From: JACKCP01 sp050253255
Lineage (GTDB): Bacteria > Desulfobacterota > Desulfobacteria > Desulfobacterales > JACKCP01
Direction: 5' to 3'
Assembly (NCBI GenBank): GCA_050253255.1
Contig: JBFWJK010000105.1
Location: forward strand, 1 to 11,876
Length of the DNA: 11,876 nt
Position numbers and translations under genes: made by a program. Below the pieces are notes generated by a model, which was not told the origin of the DNA, did no database searches, and saw only the letters and a list, made by a program, of their open reading frames with translations. Below, piece after piece: positions 1 to 6,624 of the stretch (position 1 is its first letter; the number at the start of each line of letters is the position of its first letter).

Positions 1-102
1 AGTAAGGGTCACACCCGTAACCATCCCGAACACGGAAGTTAAGCCTTAGATCGCCGATGGTACTGCATGGTAGACTGTGTGGGAGAGTAGGACGCTGCCG
101 GA
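1..102 (+). rRNA. rrf: 5S ribosomal RNA, 3' portion (5' end outside window)
   Basis: This is the 3' part of a 5S rRNA, the small RNA of the large ribosomal subunit. The sequence carries the conserved blocks ACACCCG (about 11-17), CATCCCGAACACGGAAGTTAA (about 22-42), GCCGATGGTACTGC (52-65), and the 3' block GTGGGAGAGTAGGACGCTGCCG (79-100), which match bacterial 5S closely. The first bases belong to the left arm, and the remaining 5' nucleotides lie beyond the window. The 3' end is placed near 102, just before a strong terminator, so this is the last gene of an rRNA operon. The exact 3' end is uncertain by a few bases. Confidence 0.96.
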
Positions 103-112
103 TAAAATATAT

Positions 113-146
113 AACCCCTGGAGATTTATCTTCAGGGGTTTTTTAT
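113..146 (+). terminator. Rho-independent terminator of the rRNA operon
   Basis: The inverted repeat AACCCCTG (113-120) and CAGGGGTT (133-140) is extended inward by G-T, A-T, G-C and A-T pairs. This gives a stem of about 12 bp with a 4-base loop (125-128). A T-rich run follows at 139-150. It lies about ten bases past the 5S end and is a textbook intrinsic terminator for the rRNA transcript. Confidence 0.95.
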
Positions 147-569
147 TTTTAGACAGCTTTTATTTTTAATAAACGGCTTAAATTTTTTTGGGTGATGCAG
201 TTTAACGCCGCAGATGCTGCAAAACCGGAATGGGCGAATGGGTTCATACTAATTAAATTATTAAGCTGTAATTATTGAGAATTTGTAAAATTAAAAAGTA
301 TAAATGTTGAATAACTGATTGTAATGATTTGTATTTCTGGTTTTTGATAAGTCCTGGAATTAATGGCCGCTGTTTTACCCGCAGAATTACAGAAAATCAT
401 TCAGAAAATTAATGGACTAATTATTATAGACCCTTCTTTCTTTAATAAAACTGCTTTTTCCTGATAATTTATTGAACGGGAGCCATTTTTTAGCAAGGTT
501 TGTTGCAAATCGGAAATTAATATTAAAAGATATCTCTTAATATATATTTTTTCATTTAAGTATATATTC
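147..569. other. AT-rich intergenic region with no gene seen
   Basis: About 420 bases between the rRNA terminator and the lipase promoter contain no reading frame with a plausible ribosome binding site. A short GC-richer island at about 190-245 holds small inverted repeats (TGCAG 196-200 with CTGCA 217-221, and GCAG 210-213 with CTGC 217-220) and a direct repeat of GAATGGG (228-234 and 236-242). These may be remnants or a small RNA, but nothing recognisable was found. The stretch from about 520 to 570 is very AT-rich, with TATATATT at both 541 and 561, and could act as an upstream element for the following promoter. Confidence 0.6.
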
Positions 570-598
570 TTGACGGTAAAAATACAATTTGTTACATT
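570..598 (+). promoter_or_regulatory. Candidate sigma70 promoter of the lipase
   Basis: TTGACG (570-575, 5 of 6 consensus bases) is followed after 17 bases by TACATT (593-598, 4 of 6). The upstream side is extremely AT-rich. Transcription would start near 605, giving a leader of about 85 bases before the lipase start codon. The assignment rests on sequence similarity only. Other AT-rich hexamers are common here, so a chance match is possible. Confidence 0.5.
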
Positions 599-690
599 TC
601 GAAAAAATCAATTTTTTTTATCTTTTTATATGAACAGTGTTTACTTTAATATTTTTTGTTTTTTAATGAAAATCTTCATGGAGAAAAACA

Positions 691-1575
691 ATGAAAAAAT
701 TAATCAATTTTATCTTTTTGTGTTTATTTACTTTTCTGGTATCCCCAAATACTGCTTTTGCAGGGAGTGCTTCTACAAAATATCCGGTAGTACTTGCCCA
801 CGGAATGGCGGCGAGTGCGGAAATATTAGGAATAGTCGATTACTGGTGGGGGATTGACAATGAATTGTCAAGAAACGGAGCAAAAGTATACAAGACTTCT
901 GTGAATGGAATGGACGGAACCATTGCAAAGGCAGAAAATTTTAAGGAACAGGTTCTTGACATACTGGCCGTAACAGGTGCGCAGAAAGTCAATATTATAG
1001 GTCATTCTCACGGCACACTTTATTCAAGATATGCAATTTCCAACTTAGGCCTTGCCCCATATGTTGCAAGTTATACAAGTATTGCAGGCCCTCATAGAGG
1101 CAGTTCAATTGCTGATATTGTTCTTAATACTCTTCCAGAAGTACTTCAGGATCAGGTTGGAGGTGCTTTTGACTTTATATACACATGGGTGTTCGGTGAT
1201 TCAGATCCTGACAGTCTCCAGAATGCAATAGATCTTACTACAGACTATATGTGCAATGTTTTTAATCCTAATACTCCTGATATGAGCGGAATATATTATC
1301 AAAGTTATGCAGCTAAAGCCAAGTGGAGCTGTCCGAATTTAATGTTGCAGCCGACATGGCTTATCATGCTTGTAAAAGAAGGCGCGAATGACGGCCTTGT
1401 GGGAGTTGAAAGTGCGAAATGGGGCGAATTTAAAGGGGTAATGGATGGTGCATGGTACAGTTCCGGAGTTGATCATTTAAATATTGTTGATCAGATGTTT
1501 GGAATAACACCCGGATTTGATGCCCCAGGATTTTATCTGAATATAGTCAGCGACTTGAAAAACAGAGGTTTTTAA
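691..1575 (+). CDS. lip: Secreted triacylglycerol lipase (Pseudomonas family I.1/I.2 type)
   Basis: This is a secreted alpha/beta-hydrolase that should hydrolyse triacylglycerols outside the cell. Residues 1-24 are a signal peptide (MKK, hydrophobic core, cleavage after AFA). The mature part starts like Pseudomonas lipases, with YPVVLAHGM (31-39, oxyanion loop) and the DYWWGI block (50-55). The nucleophile is Ser106 in GHSHG (104-108), the acid is Asp234 in ANDGLVG, and the base is His262 in VDHLNIVDQ. Cys188 and Cys214 probably form the conserved disulfide. The C-terminal LKNRGF also matches the family. Length, 294 residues, is normal. Two differences from the Pseudomonas enzyme are visible: GHSHGG is GHSHGT here, and the calcium-ligand Asp two residues after the catalytic His is Asn264. 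A GGAG at 680-683 supports the start. The foldase gene follows, as is typical for this family, and secretion would be Sec plus type II. Family and catalytic residues are clear; substrate preference is not. Confidence 0.95.
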   Translation: MKKLINFIFLCLFTFLVSPNTAFAGSASTKYPVVLAHGMAASAEILGIVDYWWGIDNELSRNGAKVYKTSVNGMDGTIAKAENFKEQVLDILAVTGAQKVNIIGHSHGTLYSRYAISNLGLAPYVASYTSIAGPHRGSSIADIVLNTLPEVLQDQVGGAFDFIYTWVFGDSDPDSLQNAIDLTTDYMCNVFNPNTPDMSGIYYQSYAAKAKWSCPNLMLQPTWLIMLVKEGANDGLVGVESAKWGEFKGVMDGAWYSSGVDHLNIVDQMFGITPGFDAPGFYLNIVSDLKNRGF

Positions 1576-1600
1576 ACTTGAAATATATTAATGAGATAAT

Positions 1601-1626
1601 AAAGAGGCTCATTTATGAGCCTTTTT
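1601..1626 (+). terminator. Terminator-like hairpin between lipase and foldase
   Basis: AGGCTCA (1605-1611) and TGAGCCT (1616-1622) pair around a TTTA loop. The stem extends outward through G-T and three A-T pairs to 1601/1626, ending in a run of five Ts (1622-1626). It looks like an intrinsic terminator between two genes that should be co-expressed. It may therefore attenuate read-through, so that less foldase than lipase is made, or protect the 3' end of the lipase mRNA. Confidence 0.8.
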
Positions 1627-1646
1627 AATTTACCGGAGTTTGATTT

Positions 1647-2684
1647 ATGGGAATAAAAATATTTATTTCCTGTATTGCAGTTTCTGTTTTTTCAATAATT
1701 GCGTTTCTCTTTTTTATTTCATTTTACAGTTTCAGTAAAAAAATTGAACCTGATAAATTTACTTTTACCAGTTCATCAAATGCATCAGATTCATTTTTTC
1801 CTGAAAGGTCAGCAGATTCTGTACTTTCAGAAATAAAACAAAATGAAAACATGACGCTTAAAAATGAAAAAATAGAAAGAGTTTTTATGGAAGGAGACAA
1901 CCTGTTTGATCTTTTCAAAAAAATAACTCTGATCTTTAAAGATTCTTATAATATGTCATCTCATTTTGAAGAAGTTTATCTGTATCTGGAAAAAAATTAT
2001 GATTCTGATACTGCCGACTTTCTGTTTTCGAAATACAGGGAATTTGTAAAATGCAGTCAGGAGCTTTCACAAAAATTGAGCCTTCTTCCCGTGCCTCGAA
2101 CAAAAAATGAAGTTCTTGAAAGAATTGATTATGTCGAAGCGTTCAGAAAAGAATATCTTGGCGAAAGACTCTACAGCTCACTTTACAAAGATGAGGCAGA
2201 AATAAAAAAATTTTATATAGAAAAAAATTACATAATAAAGAACAAAGATCTCTATGCATACGAAAAACAGGAACTTCTTGAAGAATTGAAAAATAAGTAC
2301 GAAGTTAAGGAAAAGGAAAAAAATTTATATGAAAAATACATGGAAGCTCTTTTTCTCAATGAGAAAGATTTCAGTGAAATGAGCGATGAAGAGATTCATA
2401 TGAAAAAAGATGAACTTAAAAATAAATATTTTTCTGAAGATGCTGTTGAACGAAGAGAAGCTCTTCAAATGGAAGGAAAAGATTTTGAAAGAGCAGTATC
2501 GGGCTTTAATCAGGAAAAGGAAGCTATACTAAACAGCAGTTTTCTGAACCCTGAAGAAAAAAAATATGAAATTGATCGTTTAAAAGAACAGTTCTTTTCT
2601 GAAGGTGAGCTTCAAAGATTTGAAAGAACGGAAAAAATTAAAAAAGAAAGACAAAAAATGATTGAAAAATATGGACTTGACTGA
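1647..2684 (+). CDS. lif: Lipase-specific foldase (steric chaperone Lif)
   Basis: Foldases of this family are anchored in the inner membrane, face the periplasm, and wrap around the lipase to bring it to its active fold before export. Residues 4-27 form a single N-terminal membrane anchor, followed by a Ser/Asn/Asp-rich linker (about 38-60). The rest (about 75-345) is charged and almost wholly helical, as expected for the two mini-domains and extended helical arm. The C-terminal part, from YFSEDAVERREAL (261-273) through FNQEKEAIL to EIDRLKEQFFSEGELQRFE (308-326), matches the typical foldase pattern (F...A..R...L and LR...F...E..R...LE). The hallmark N-terminal motif R-x-x-F-D-Y-F/C-L-S/T-A is reduced to NLFDLF (85-90): F87, D88 and F90 are kept, while the Arg, Tyr and distal residues are not. 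Length (345) is normal. The start is supported by GGAG at 1635-1638. Its position 71 bases behind the lipase strengthens the call. Confidence 0.88.
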   Translation: MGIKIFISCIAVSVFSIIAFLFFISFYSFSKKIEPDKFTFTSSSNASDSFFPERSADSVLSEIKQNENMTLKNEKIERVFMEGDNLFDLFKKITLIFKDSYNMSSHFEEVYLYLEKNYDSDTADFLFSKYREFVKCSQELSQKLSLLPVPRTKNEVLERIDYVEAFRKEYLGERLYSSLYKDEAEIKKFYIEKNYIIKNKDLYAYEKQELLEELKNKYEVKEKEKNLYEKYMEALFLNEKDFSEMSDEEIHMKKDELKNKYFSEDAVERREALQMEGKDFERAVSGFNQEKEAILNSSFLNPEEKKYEIDRLKEQFFSEGELQRFERTEKIKKERQKMIEKYGLD

Positions 2685-2701
2685 CTCAATCCAAAATTCT
2701 T

Positions 2702-2717
2702 ACAGATATAAATCTGT
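2702..2717. terminator. Short hairpin between convergent genes, possible bidirectional terminator
   Basis: ACAGAT (2702-2707) and ATCTGT (2712-2717) form a 6-bp stem with an ATAA loop, lying between the foldase stop (2684) and the end of the convergent DUF364 gene (2732). There is no proper T-run on either strand, so termination here would be weak or Rho-assisted. Confidence 0.35.
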
Positions 2718-2731
2718 GTGGTTTATATCCG

Positions 2732-3466
2732 TCATACTTTCAGGCTTATTTTTCTTAAAAATTTTTTCAAAACCGGAGTACCATGACCAAGCTGAATATT
2801 TTCAAAAAGCCTCGCTTCAAACTCCGGAATAAAATGAGAACCTGCAAGGAATTTGACTCTGGTTTCCTTAAAAACTTTTTCTGACATCGGAGTTGTAGGC
2901 CCGGTAAGAAAAATTTTTGTATTATCCCCTGTTTCATCTGTTAATTTCTGAAAACTTGAGTTCAGAAGAGATGTTGATGTAAGTATGAGGTAATCCGCTG
3001 ACTTGAGATTTTTAAAAAATTCCTTTTCTGAACCGATTTTTTTCCCATAATCGAGAACATCAATTTTTATATTTTTATTTTGAATCTTTTGTGCAAGTGG
3101 TTTTATAAATCCAGCCATTGAAATTTTTGTGTTTTGATTAAAATTTATTTCCTCTAAAAAACAGCTGTTGTTTTTATCTTCATCCATATGTCTGCATTCA
3201 TTTAAATTCAGTGCATTTATCAAAGCAATTGAAAGAGTTTTTTTAAATGGGTCGGGGTTATTTATTAAGGACAAAACCTCAACGGCATCAAAACCGCAGA
3301 AGTAATTTGTTTTTTGATAAATAATATTTCCCATTGTGCAGGAGATACCTACGGAACAATCGTTAAGCTTTACGGCTGTATATGAATTTCCAGGTATTAT
3401 TTTTTCTATTTTTTTATCTTCGGCTTGGTTTTTAAAAGCAGAAAAGAGATTTTCATAAATGTTCAT
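2732..3466 (-). CDS. DUF4213/DUF364 protein, putative heavy-metal chelation family
   Basis: The 244-residue cytoplasmic protein has the two-part layout of this family. A small N-terminal DUF4213-like domain covers about 5-90 (AVKLNDCSVGISCTMG at 31-46 is its core strand). A C-terminal Rossmann-like DUF364 domain covers about 115-235. In the second, MAGFIKPLAQKI (117-128), the DVLDYGKKIG strand (136-145), SADYLILTSTSLLNSSF (157-172) and TGPTTPMSEKVF (188-199) reproduce the usual pattern, including the conserved Asn169 and the GP turn at 189-190. Members are described as putative metal chelators and often sit near metal-cofactor genes, but no reaction is established and none can be inferred from this context. 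It stands alone and runs against the lipase genes. AAGG just upstream of the ATG fits a ribosome binding site. Family assignment is good; function is unknown. Confidence 0.8.
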   Translation of the reverse strand: MNIYENLFSAFKNQAEDKKIEKIIPGNSYTAVKLNDCSVGISCTMGNIIYQKTNYFCGFDAVEVLSLINNPDPFKKTLSIALINALNLNECRHMDEDKNNSCFLEEINFNQNTKISMAGFIKPLAQKIQNKNIKIDVLDYGKKIGSEKEFFKNLKSADYLILTSTSLLNSSFQKLTDETGDNTKIFLTGPTTPMSEKVFKETRVKFLAGSHFIPEFEARLFENIQLGHGTPVLKKFLRKISLKV

Positions 3467-3631
3467 TAAATGACCTTGACAGTTTTACGTTCGGTTTAAC
3501 AACTGCTTTGAATATGATAAATATTAACATCAGAAATTTAATATGTGAGAGTAGAGCTAAATTTTTGTTTTGTAAAGTTATGCCATTAGAATTTTATTTA
3601 ATAAAAAGATTAAAAATGTTTCATATAAGGC

Positions 3632-3679
3632 TTGTCTGTCACGAAAACATAAGTAGTGTTTTTGCCTGAGAGCAGACAA
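3632..3679 (+). promoter_or_regulatory. Two-stem RNA leader structure before the 282-residue orphan gene
   Basis: Two nested inverted repeats end five bases before the ribosome binding site. The outer stem is TTGTCTG (3632-3638) with CAGACAA (3673-3679). The inner stem is CGAAAACA (3642-3649) with TGTTTTTG (3657-3664), 8 bp including one G-T pair and a 7-base loop. Together they would form one interrupted hairpin in the 5' leader. It could be a regulatory mRNA element or a protein-binding site. It matches no riboswitch class I recognise. Confidence 0.45.
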
Positions 3680-3683
3680 ATTT

Positions 3684-3690
3684 GAGGGAG
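3684..3690 (+). promoter_or_regulatory. Ribosome binding site that fixes a TTG start
   Basis: GAGGGAG lies 8 bases before TTG at 3699. The nearer ATG at 3692 opens a frame that stops after six codons, so the TTG is the only start with correct spacing for the following gene. Confidence 0.7.
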
Positions 3691-3698
3691 AATGAATA

Positions 3699-4547
3699 TT
3701 GGATATCAATGAGCAGATAATCAAAGAAATAGAAAAAGGGTTTGTTATTGAAGAAAATTTTTTTGAATTTGCACTTAATTCAGGATTTGAGATTGATTTT
3801 TACGATATAAAAGAAATTATGGCCGGTTCTGATGAATCTTTTTTAGATGATCTTGTTTATTTCATTTTTACTCCTGATTTTGAAATGAGAAAAAGATTTT
3901 CATTAATATGGCTTGAGAAGTGTTGTGATAATAAAAAAATTGACTTGGATTTTATTTCGGAAAAAATAAAACACTTTAAAATTATCTACAAAAATTTAAG
4001 TGATTTTGTAAACTCTGATAAAAAAGTTCTTTGTTATTTTTTAGAAAAACTTGATTTTTTTAAAAAAACAGATGACAGAATTTTACAAACTCTCAATAAA
4101 TTTGAATATAAGGAAAAACAGTTTTTAAGTTCTCTTGTATGGAAAAATACTTTAACGGCTGAAGGTAAAAAAGCAGATATTTTGAATGAGTATCTTGAAA
4201 AGTCAGCAAAACCATTTTTATTGTGTGAAAAGGAGTTTGAATTCTTTTTAAATTTGCTTGGAGGCTGGAAAACAGATGATTACGATTTTGTAGTTTTTCT
4301 TAAAAAAATGTTTTACATCTATCATAAGGCGTACAGGCAGTCGCTTGAAACAAAAGATTTTCTAAAAAACAATAATGTTGAAACTTTTATGATTCAGGGA
4401 GGAAGAGTTGCATTTTCAAATCCTGATGAAATATCGGAAAAAAAGAATTTAGTCTGGCAGATTGCCCTGAGGCTAGGTATTCATAATCAAATATGCCTTG
4501 AAGACAGTTTTGAAACTCGTTTTAAGATAAATAACAAAAATGATTGA
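3699..4547 (+). CDS. Hypothetical protein, 282 residues, probably cytoplasmic and helical
   Basis: I do not recognise this protein. It begins at a TTG codon chosen because GAGGGAG (3684-3690) is well spaced. It has no signal peptide or membrane segment. It is rich in Lys, Glu, Asp, Phe and Leu and appears almost entirely alpha-helical, with many short amphipathic helices such as DDLVYFIF (50-57) and FLKKMFYIYHKAYRQSL (residues about 200-216). Two cysteines are adjacent in LEKCCDN, with too few others for a metal site. The C-terminal part is different in character: a short segment with GGRVAFSNPDE followed by a helix (VWQIALRLGI). Codon use is strongly A/T-biased, like the foldase nearby. The gene stands alone, divergent from the DUF364 gene, behind a structured leader. 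Coding status is supported by length, codon pattern and ribosome binding site. Confidence 0.75.
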   Translation: MDINEQIIKEIEKGFVIEENFFEFALNSGFEIDFYDIKEIMAGSDESFLDDLVYFIFTPDFEMRKRFSLIWLEKCCDNKKIDLDFISEKIKHFKIIYKNLSDFVNSDKKVLCYFLEKLDFFKKTDDRILQTLNKFEYKEKQFLSSLVWKNTLTAEGKKADILNEYLEKSAKPFLLCEKEFEFFLNLLGGWKTDDYDFVVFLKKMFYIYHKAYRQSLETKDFLKNNNVETFMIQGGRVAFSNPDEISEKKNLVWQIALRLGIHNQICLEDSFETRFKINNKND

Positions 4548-4548
4548 A

Positions 4549-4566
4549 GGGAGAGCTAAGTCTCCC
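4549..4566. terminator. Hairpin between convergent genes
   Basis: GGGAGA (4549-4554) and TCTCCC (4561-4566) pair around GCTAAG. The hairpin begins two bases after the stop codon of the upstream gene and precedes the end of the convergent lipoprotein gene at 4580. No U-run follows, so it may be a weak bidirectional terminator or a 3'-end stabiliser. Confidence 0.45.
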
Positions 4567-4579
4567 CTGAGTAATGTTA

Positions 4580-5332
4580 TTATAATGAGTTGAATGTTGA
4601 AATATTTTCTTTAACTGCAGCTTGTTCAAGCTTATTCAGGGCATCAGCCATTGCTGTCTGGATTCTTTGTTCACTTATCGGGTTTCTGAGAAATTTAAGC
4701 CCTGTGAAGCCTTCTGTTTTTGCCTGAAAAACCGCCTCTCCTTTTTGGTTAAGAATCTGAATAGAAAGAATAAGTCTGAATCTATTGAAAAGTAGGTACT
4801 GATCCTGGTCTTCTATTTTCAGATCTGCCGATAAAAATAATTCATTTCTGTCATTGCTTTTTAATTTATTTACAACCTTTTGTCTTAAGTCAGACGAAGC
4901 AAGAATTCTGTGGAAAGGTTTTTCTGCAGTATCAGGGTGTGTCCATTTTGAAGCCATGCTTCCAATCAGTTCATCAACTCTTTTGCTGCCGGAACTTAGA
5001 TCTATTCCTTTGTTGAGTCTTTTTGCTCTTTGAGAGTCTGTGATGAGCTGAAAGTTAAATTTCTTCAAAGATTCTTTCATAAGTTTATATGTTTCCATTG
5101 ACACGTCAGAAAAAGATACACCATCACCTGCAGTTTGTTTTGCAAGATCAAACAGATCAGCTCCTGCCTGGCTTTCGACACTATAATGACCTGCAAGAAC
5201 TTTTATGTTTTTACTGCTCTGAAGTTCAGGGGATTTTTCAACCCATGTTGAAGCACAGCCGGTGAAAATAAAAACTGTAACTGCTGAAAAAAAGTACAAT
5301 AATGTTTTCTTTGCTTTTTGAAAATAATTCAT
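4580..5332 (-). CDS. Hypothetical outer-membrane lipoprotein
   Basis: The 250-residue protein starts with a lipoprotein signal peptide: basic residues 6-9, hydrophobic core 11-24 and a lipobox FTGC ending at Cys26. The residue after Cys26 is Ala, not Asp, so sorting to the outer membrane is expected. The mature part is soluble, mixed alpha/beta, with no further membrane segment. It includes two regions typical of periplasmic lipoproteins with a strand-rich core (NELFLSADLKIE, then RFRLILSIQILNQKGEAVFQAKTEGF) and a C-terminal helix (SEQRIQTAMADALNKLEQAA). The strand pattern resembles small envelope lipoproteins of the LPS-assembly or penicillin-binding-protein-activator style, but I cannot place it in a named family. 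AGGAGT sits just upstream of the ATG, and a good promoter lies at 5376-5404. It is transcribed alone. Confidence 0.8.
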   Translation of the reverse strand: MNYFQKAKKTLLYFFSAVTVFIFTGCASTWVEKSPELQSSKNIKVLAGHYSVESQAGADLFDLAKQTAGDGVSFSDVSMETYKLMKESLKKFNFQLITDSQRAKRLNKGIDLSSGSKRVDELIGSMASKWTHPDTAEKPFHRILASSDLRQKVVNKLKSNDRNELFLSADLKIEDQDQYLLFNRFRLILSIQILNQKGEAVFQAKTEGFTGLKFLRNPISEQRIQTAMADALNKLEQAAVKENISTFNSL

Positions 5333-5375
5333 TTTTACTCCTGAAAAAATTAGTTATGTTTTTTACTTCTTTCAG

Positions 5376-5404
5376 GTTGTAGTTTAAGTAAATTATTATG
5401 TCAA
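5376..5404 (-). promoter_or_regulatory. Sigma70-type promoter of the lipoprotein gene
   Basis: On the minus strand a perfect TTGACA (5404-5399) is followed after exactly 17 bases by TACAAC (5381-5376, 4 of 6 consensus bases). The transcript would start near 5369 and have a short leader of about 37 bases carrying AGGAGT. This is the best promoter match in the window. Confidence 0.65.
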
Positions 5405-5518
5405 TGTCTATTGATTTAGATGATTCATGATAAATACATGACTCTTAAGTGGATTTTATCAGATAAATAGCAAATGACTTGTATAAAGAATGAAGCTGAT
5501 TTGAGTAATCTTAAAGAT

Positions 5519-6622
5519 TTATGCAAGCTCCTTTTTTTTGGAATTGCTGAAAAATATCCATTTTATAATTACAGCATATGAAGCAACTGCAAAAAGAGCT
5601 GAAACGGCTGAAATTGAGCCAAGGGGAGCAAAAATCAGAGCTGTGATCCAGTGAAGAGCTATGAATTTTTTTGAGTGGAGTTCGATTGGAAAATCTTCAA
5701 ATCTTATGAGAACGGCAAGACCGCTTAAATTCCATCCGTAGATCGATGTAAATGAATGCATCCTCAGAAGAATTTCTCCTGTTTCCTGAGAATACCAGGG
5801 TGTCATTTCAAGAACAATATAAGCTATTCCGCTTATTCCTGTGAAAAGAAGAAAGCACATTCCCGAAACAAGAAAGGTTCTTTGCTGTTTGTTGAATTTG
5901 TCGGTGAAAAAAATATAAAATATTAAGATTACAGCGAGAAATAAAAGTACAGAAATTATAAGCTGAGCTGTCATCATTTCAAACAGGATAAAAATAAAGA
6001 AAATAATTACTCCAAGATTTACAGCCCAGAACCCAATGTTTTTTAATACCCTTGTACGGTAAATTCTGTTATCTCCGGTAAGTTTGAACATTACACTCAT
6101 GGTAATCAGAGACAATGGAAAGGAAAAGCCAAGGAAAAAAGTGTTAAGCTCAAGTTTTTTCATCTGCACAAGATAAAGATACTCATTATTTATCATAACA
6201 AGTCCGGATATTAACAGACCAAGTGAAAGGCACAGCATGGAAGCATTGTGAAATTTTTTGTGAACTATCATTTTTCTGTCAAAAAACATCCATGGTAAAA
6301 ATCCGAATCTTTGGCTTCTTGCAAGTTCAGTTGTTACAGCAAGAAAAAAAGCACAGGATATCGCAAGGATATATAATTCGGTGAATGCTGCCAGAGCAAA
6401 GATAATTGAAACCGTAATAAACAATATACCCGGCTTTGAAAATATTGTCTTATTTAAGGTATATGAATAAATGATTGCTCCGCCTGCACATAAATTAAAA
6501 AGAAAAATATGAAGACGGTCAAAATGAAGACCCTTTATGTGAGGCAGAATATGATCTGTGAATCCGAAGGCAAATGCAGCCCACATCAGAACCGCAAGAA
6601 ACATTTTATCAGAGTATTTCAT
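5519..6622 (-). CDS. Polytopic inner-membrane protein of unknown function (about 12 helices)
   Basis: The 367-residue protein is almost all membrane: helices are visible at about 6-25, 36-54, 64-82, 83-97, 126-145, 160-178, 196-215, 219-239, 249-270, 289-307 and two between 320 and 358. Histidines sit at or near helix ends: His24, 28, 33, 38 (start of the LHIFLFNLCAGG helix), 121, 125, 289 (MHSFTSIYGWNLSG) and 324. Pairs of such histidines in separate helices recall heme-binding membrane proteins such as the NnrS or heme-copper groups, but no signature of either is clear, so this is only a structural analogy. The C-terminus ends in a basic tail (SKKKELA). It starts two bases after the stop of the SRPBCC-SDR gene, so the two are translated together and probably work together. 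No clear terminator follows its stop. Confidence 0.75.
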   Translation of the reverse strand: MKYSDKMFLAVLMWAAFAFGFTDHILPHIKGLHFDRLHIFLFNLCAGGAIIYSYTLNKTIFSKPGILFITVSIIFALAAFTELYILAISCAFFLAVTTELARSQRFGFLPWMFFDRKMIVHKKFHNASMLCLSLGLLISGLVMINNEYLYLVQMKKLELNTFFLGFSFPLSLITMSVMFKLTGDNRIYRTRVLKNIGFWAVNLGVIIFFIFILFEMMTAQLIISVLLFLAVILIFYIFFTDKFNKQQRTFLVSGMCFLLFTGISGIAYIVLEMTPWYSQETGEILLRMHSFTSIYGWNLSGLAVLIRFEDFPIELHSKKFIALHWITALIFAPLGSISAVSALFAVASYAVIIKWIFFSNSKKKELA

Positions 6623-6624
6623 TA

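Noticed and set aside
190..250. Possible tRNA or tRNA fragment (GGTTCATACT resembles a T-loop)
   Set aside because: No 7-bp acceptor stem, anticodon arm or D-arm can be arranged around it.
570..857. A 95-codon plus-strand frame before and overlapping the lipase
   Set aside because: It overlaps the lipase signal peptide in another frame, has no ribosome binding site and has a composition (long Phe runs) typical of translated AT-rich DNA.
3592..3606. Palindrome TTTTATT/AATAAAA as a terminator or operator
   Set aside because: It consists only of A and T with a one-base centre, expected by chance in this region.
3632..3690. Cyclic-di-GMP or glycine riboswitch
   Set aside because: The conserved core sequences of both classes are absent; only simple pairing can be seen.
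5507..5519. AATCTT/AAGATT repeat at the end of the membrane-protein gene as a terminator
   Set aside because: The loop would be a single base and no T-run follows on the minus strand.
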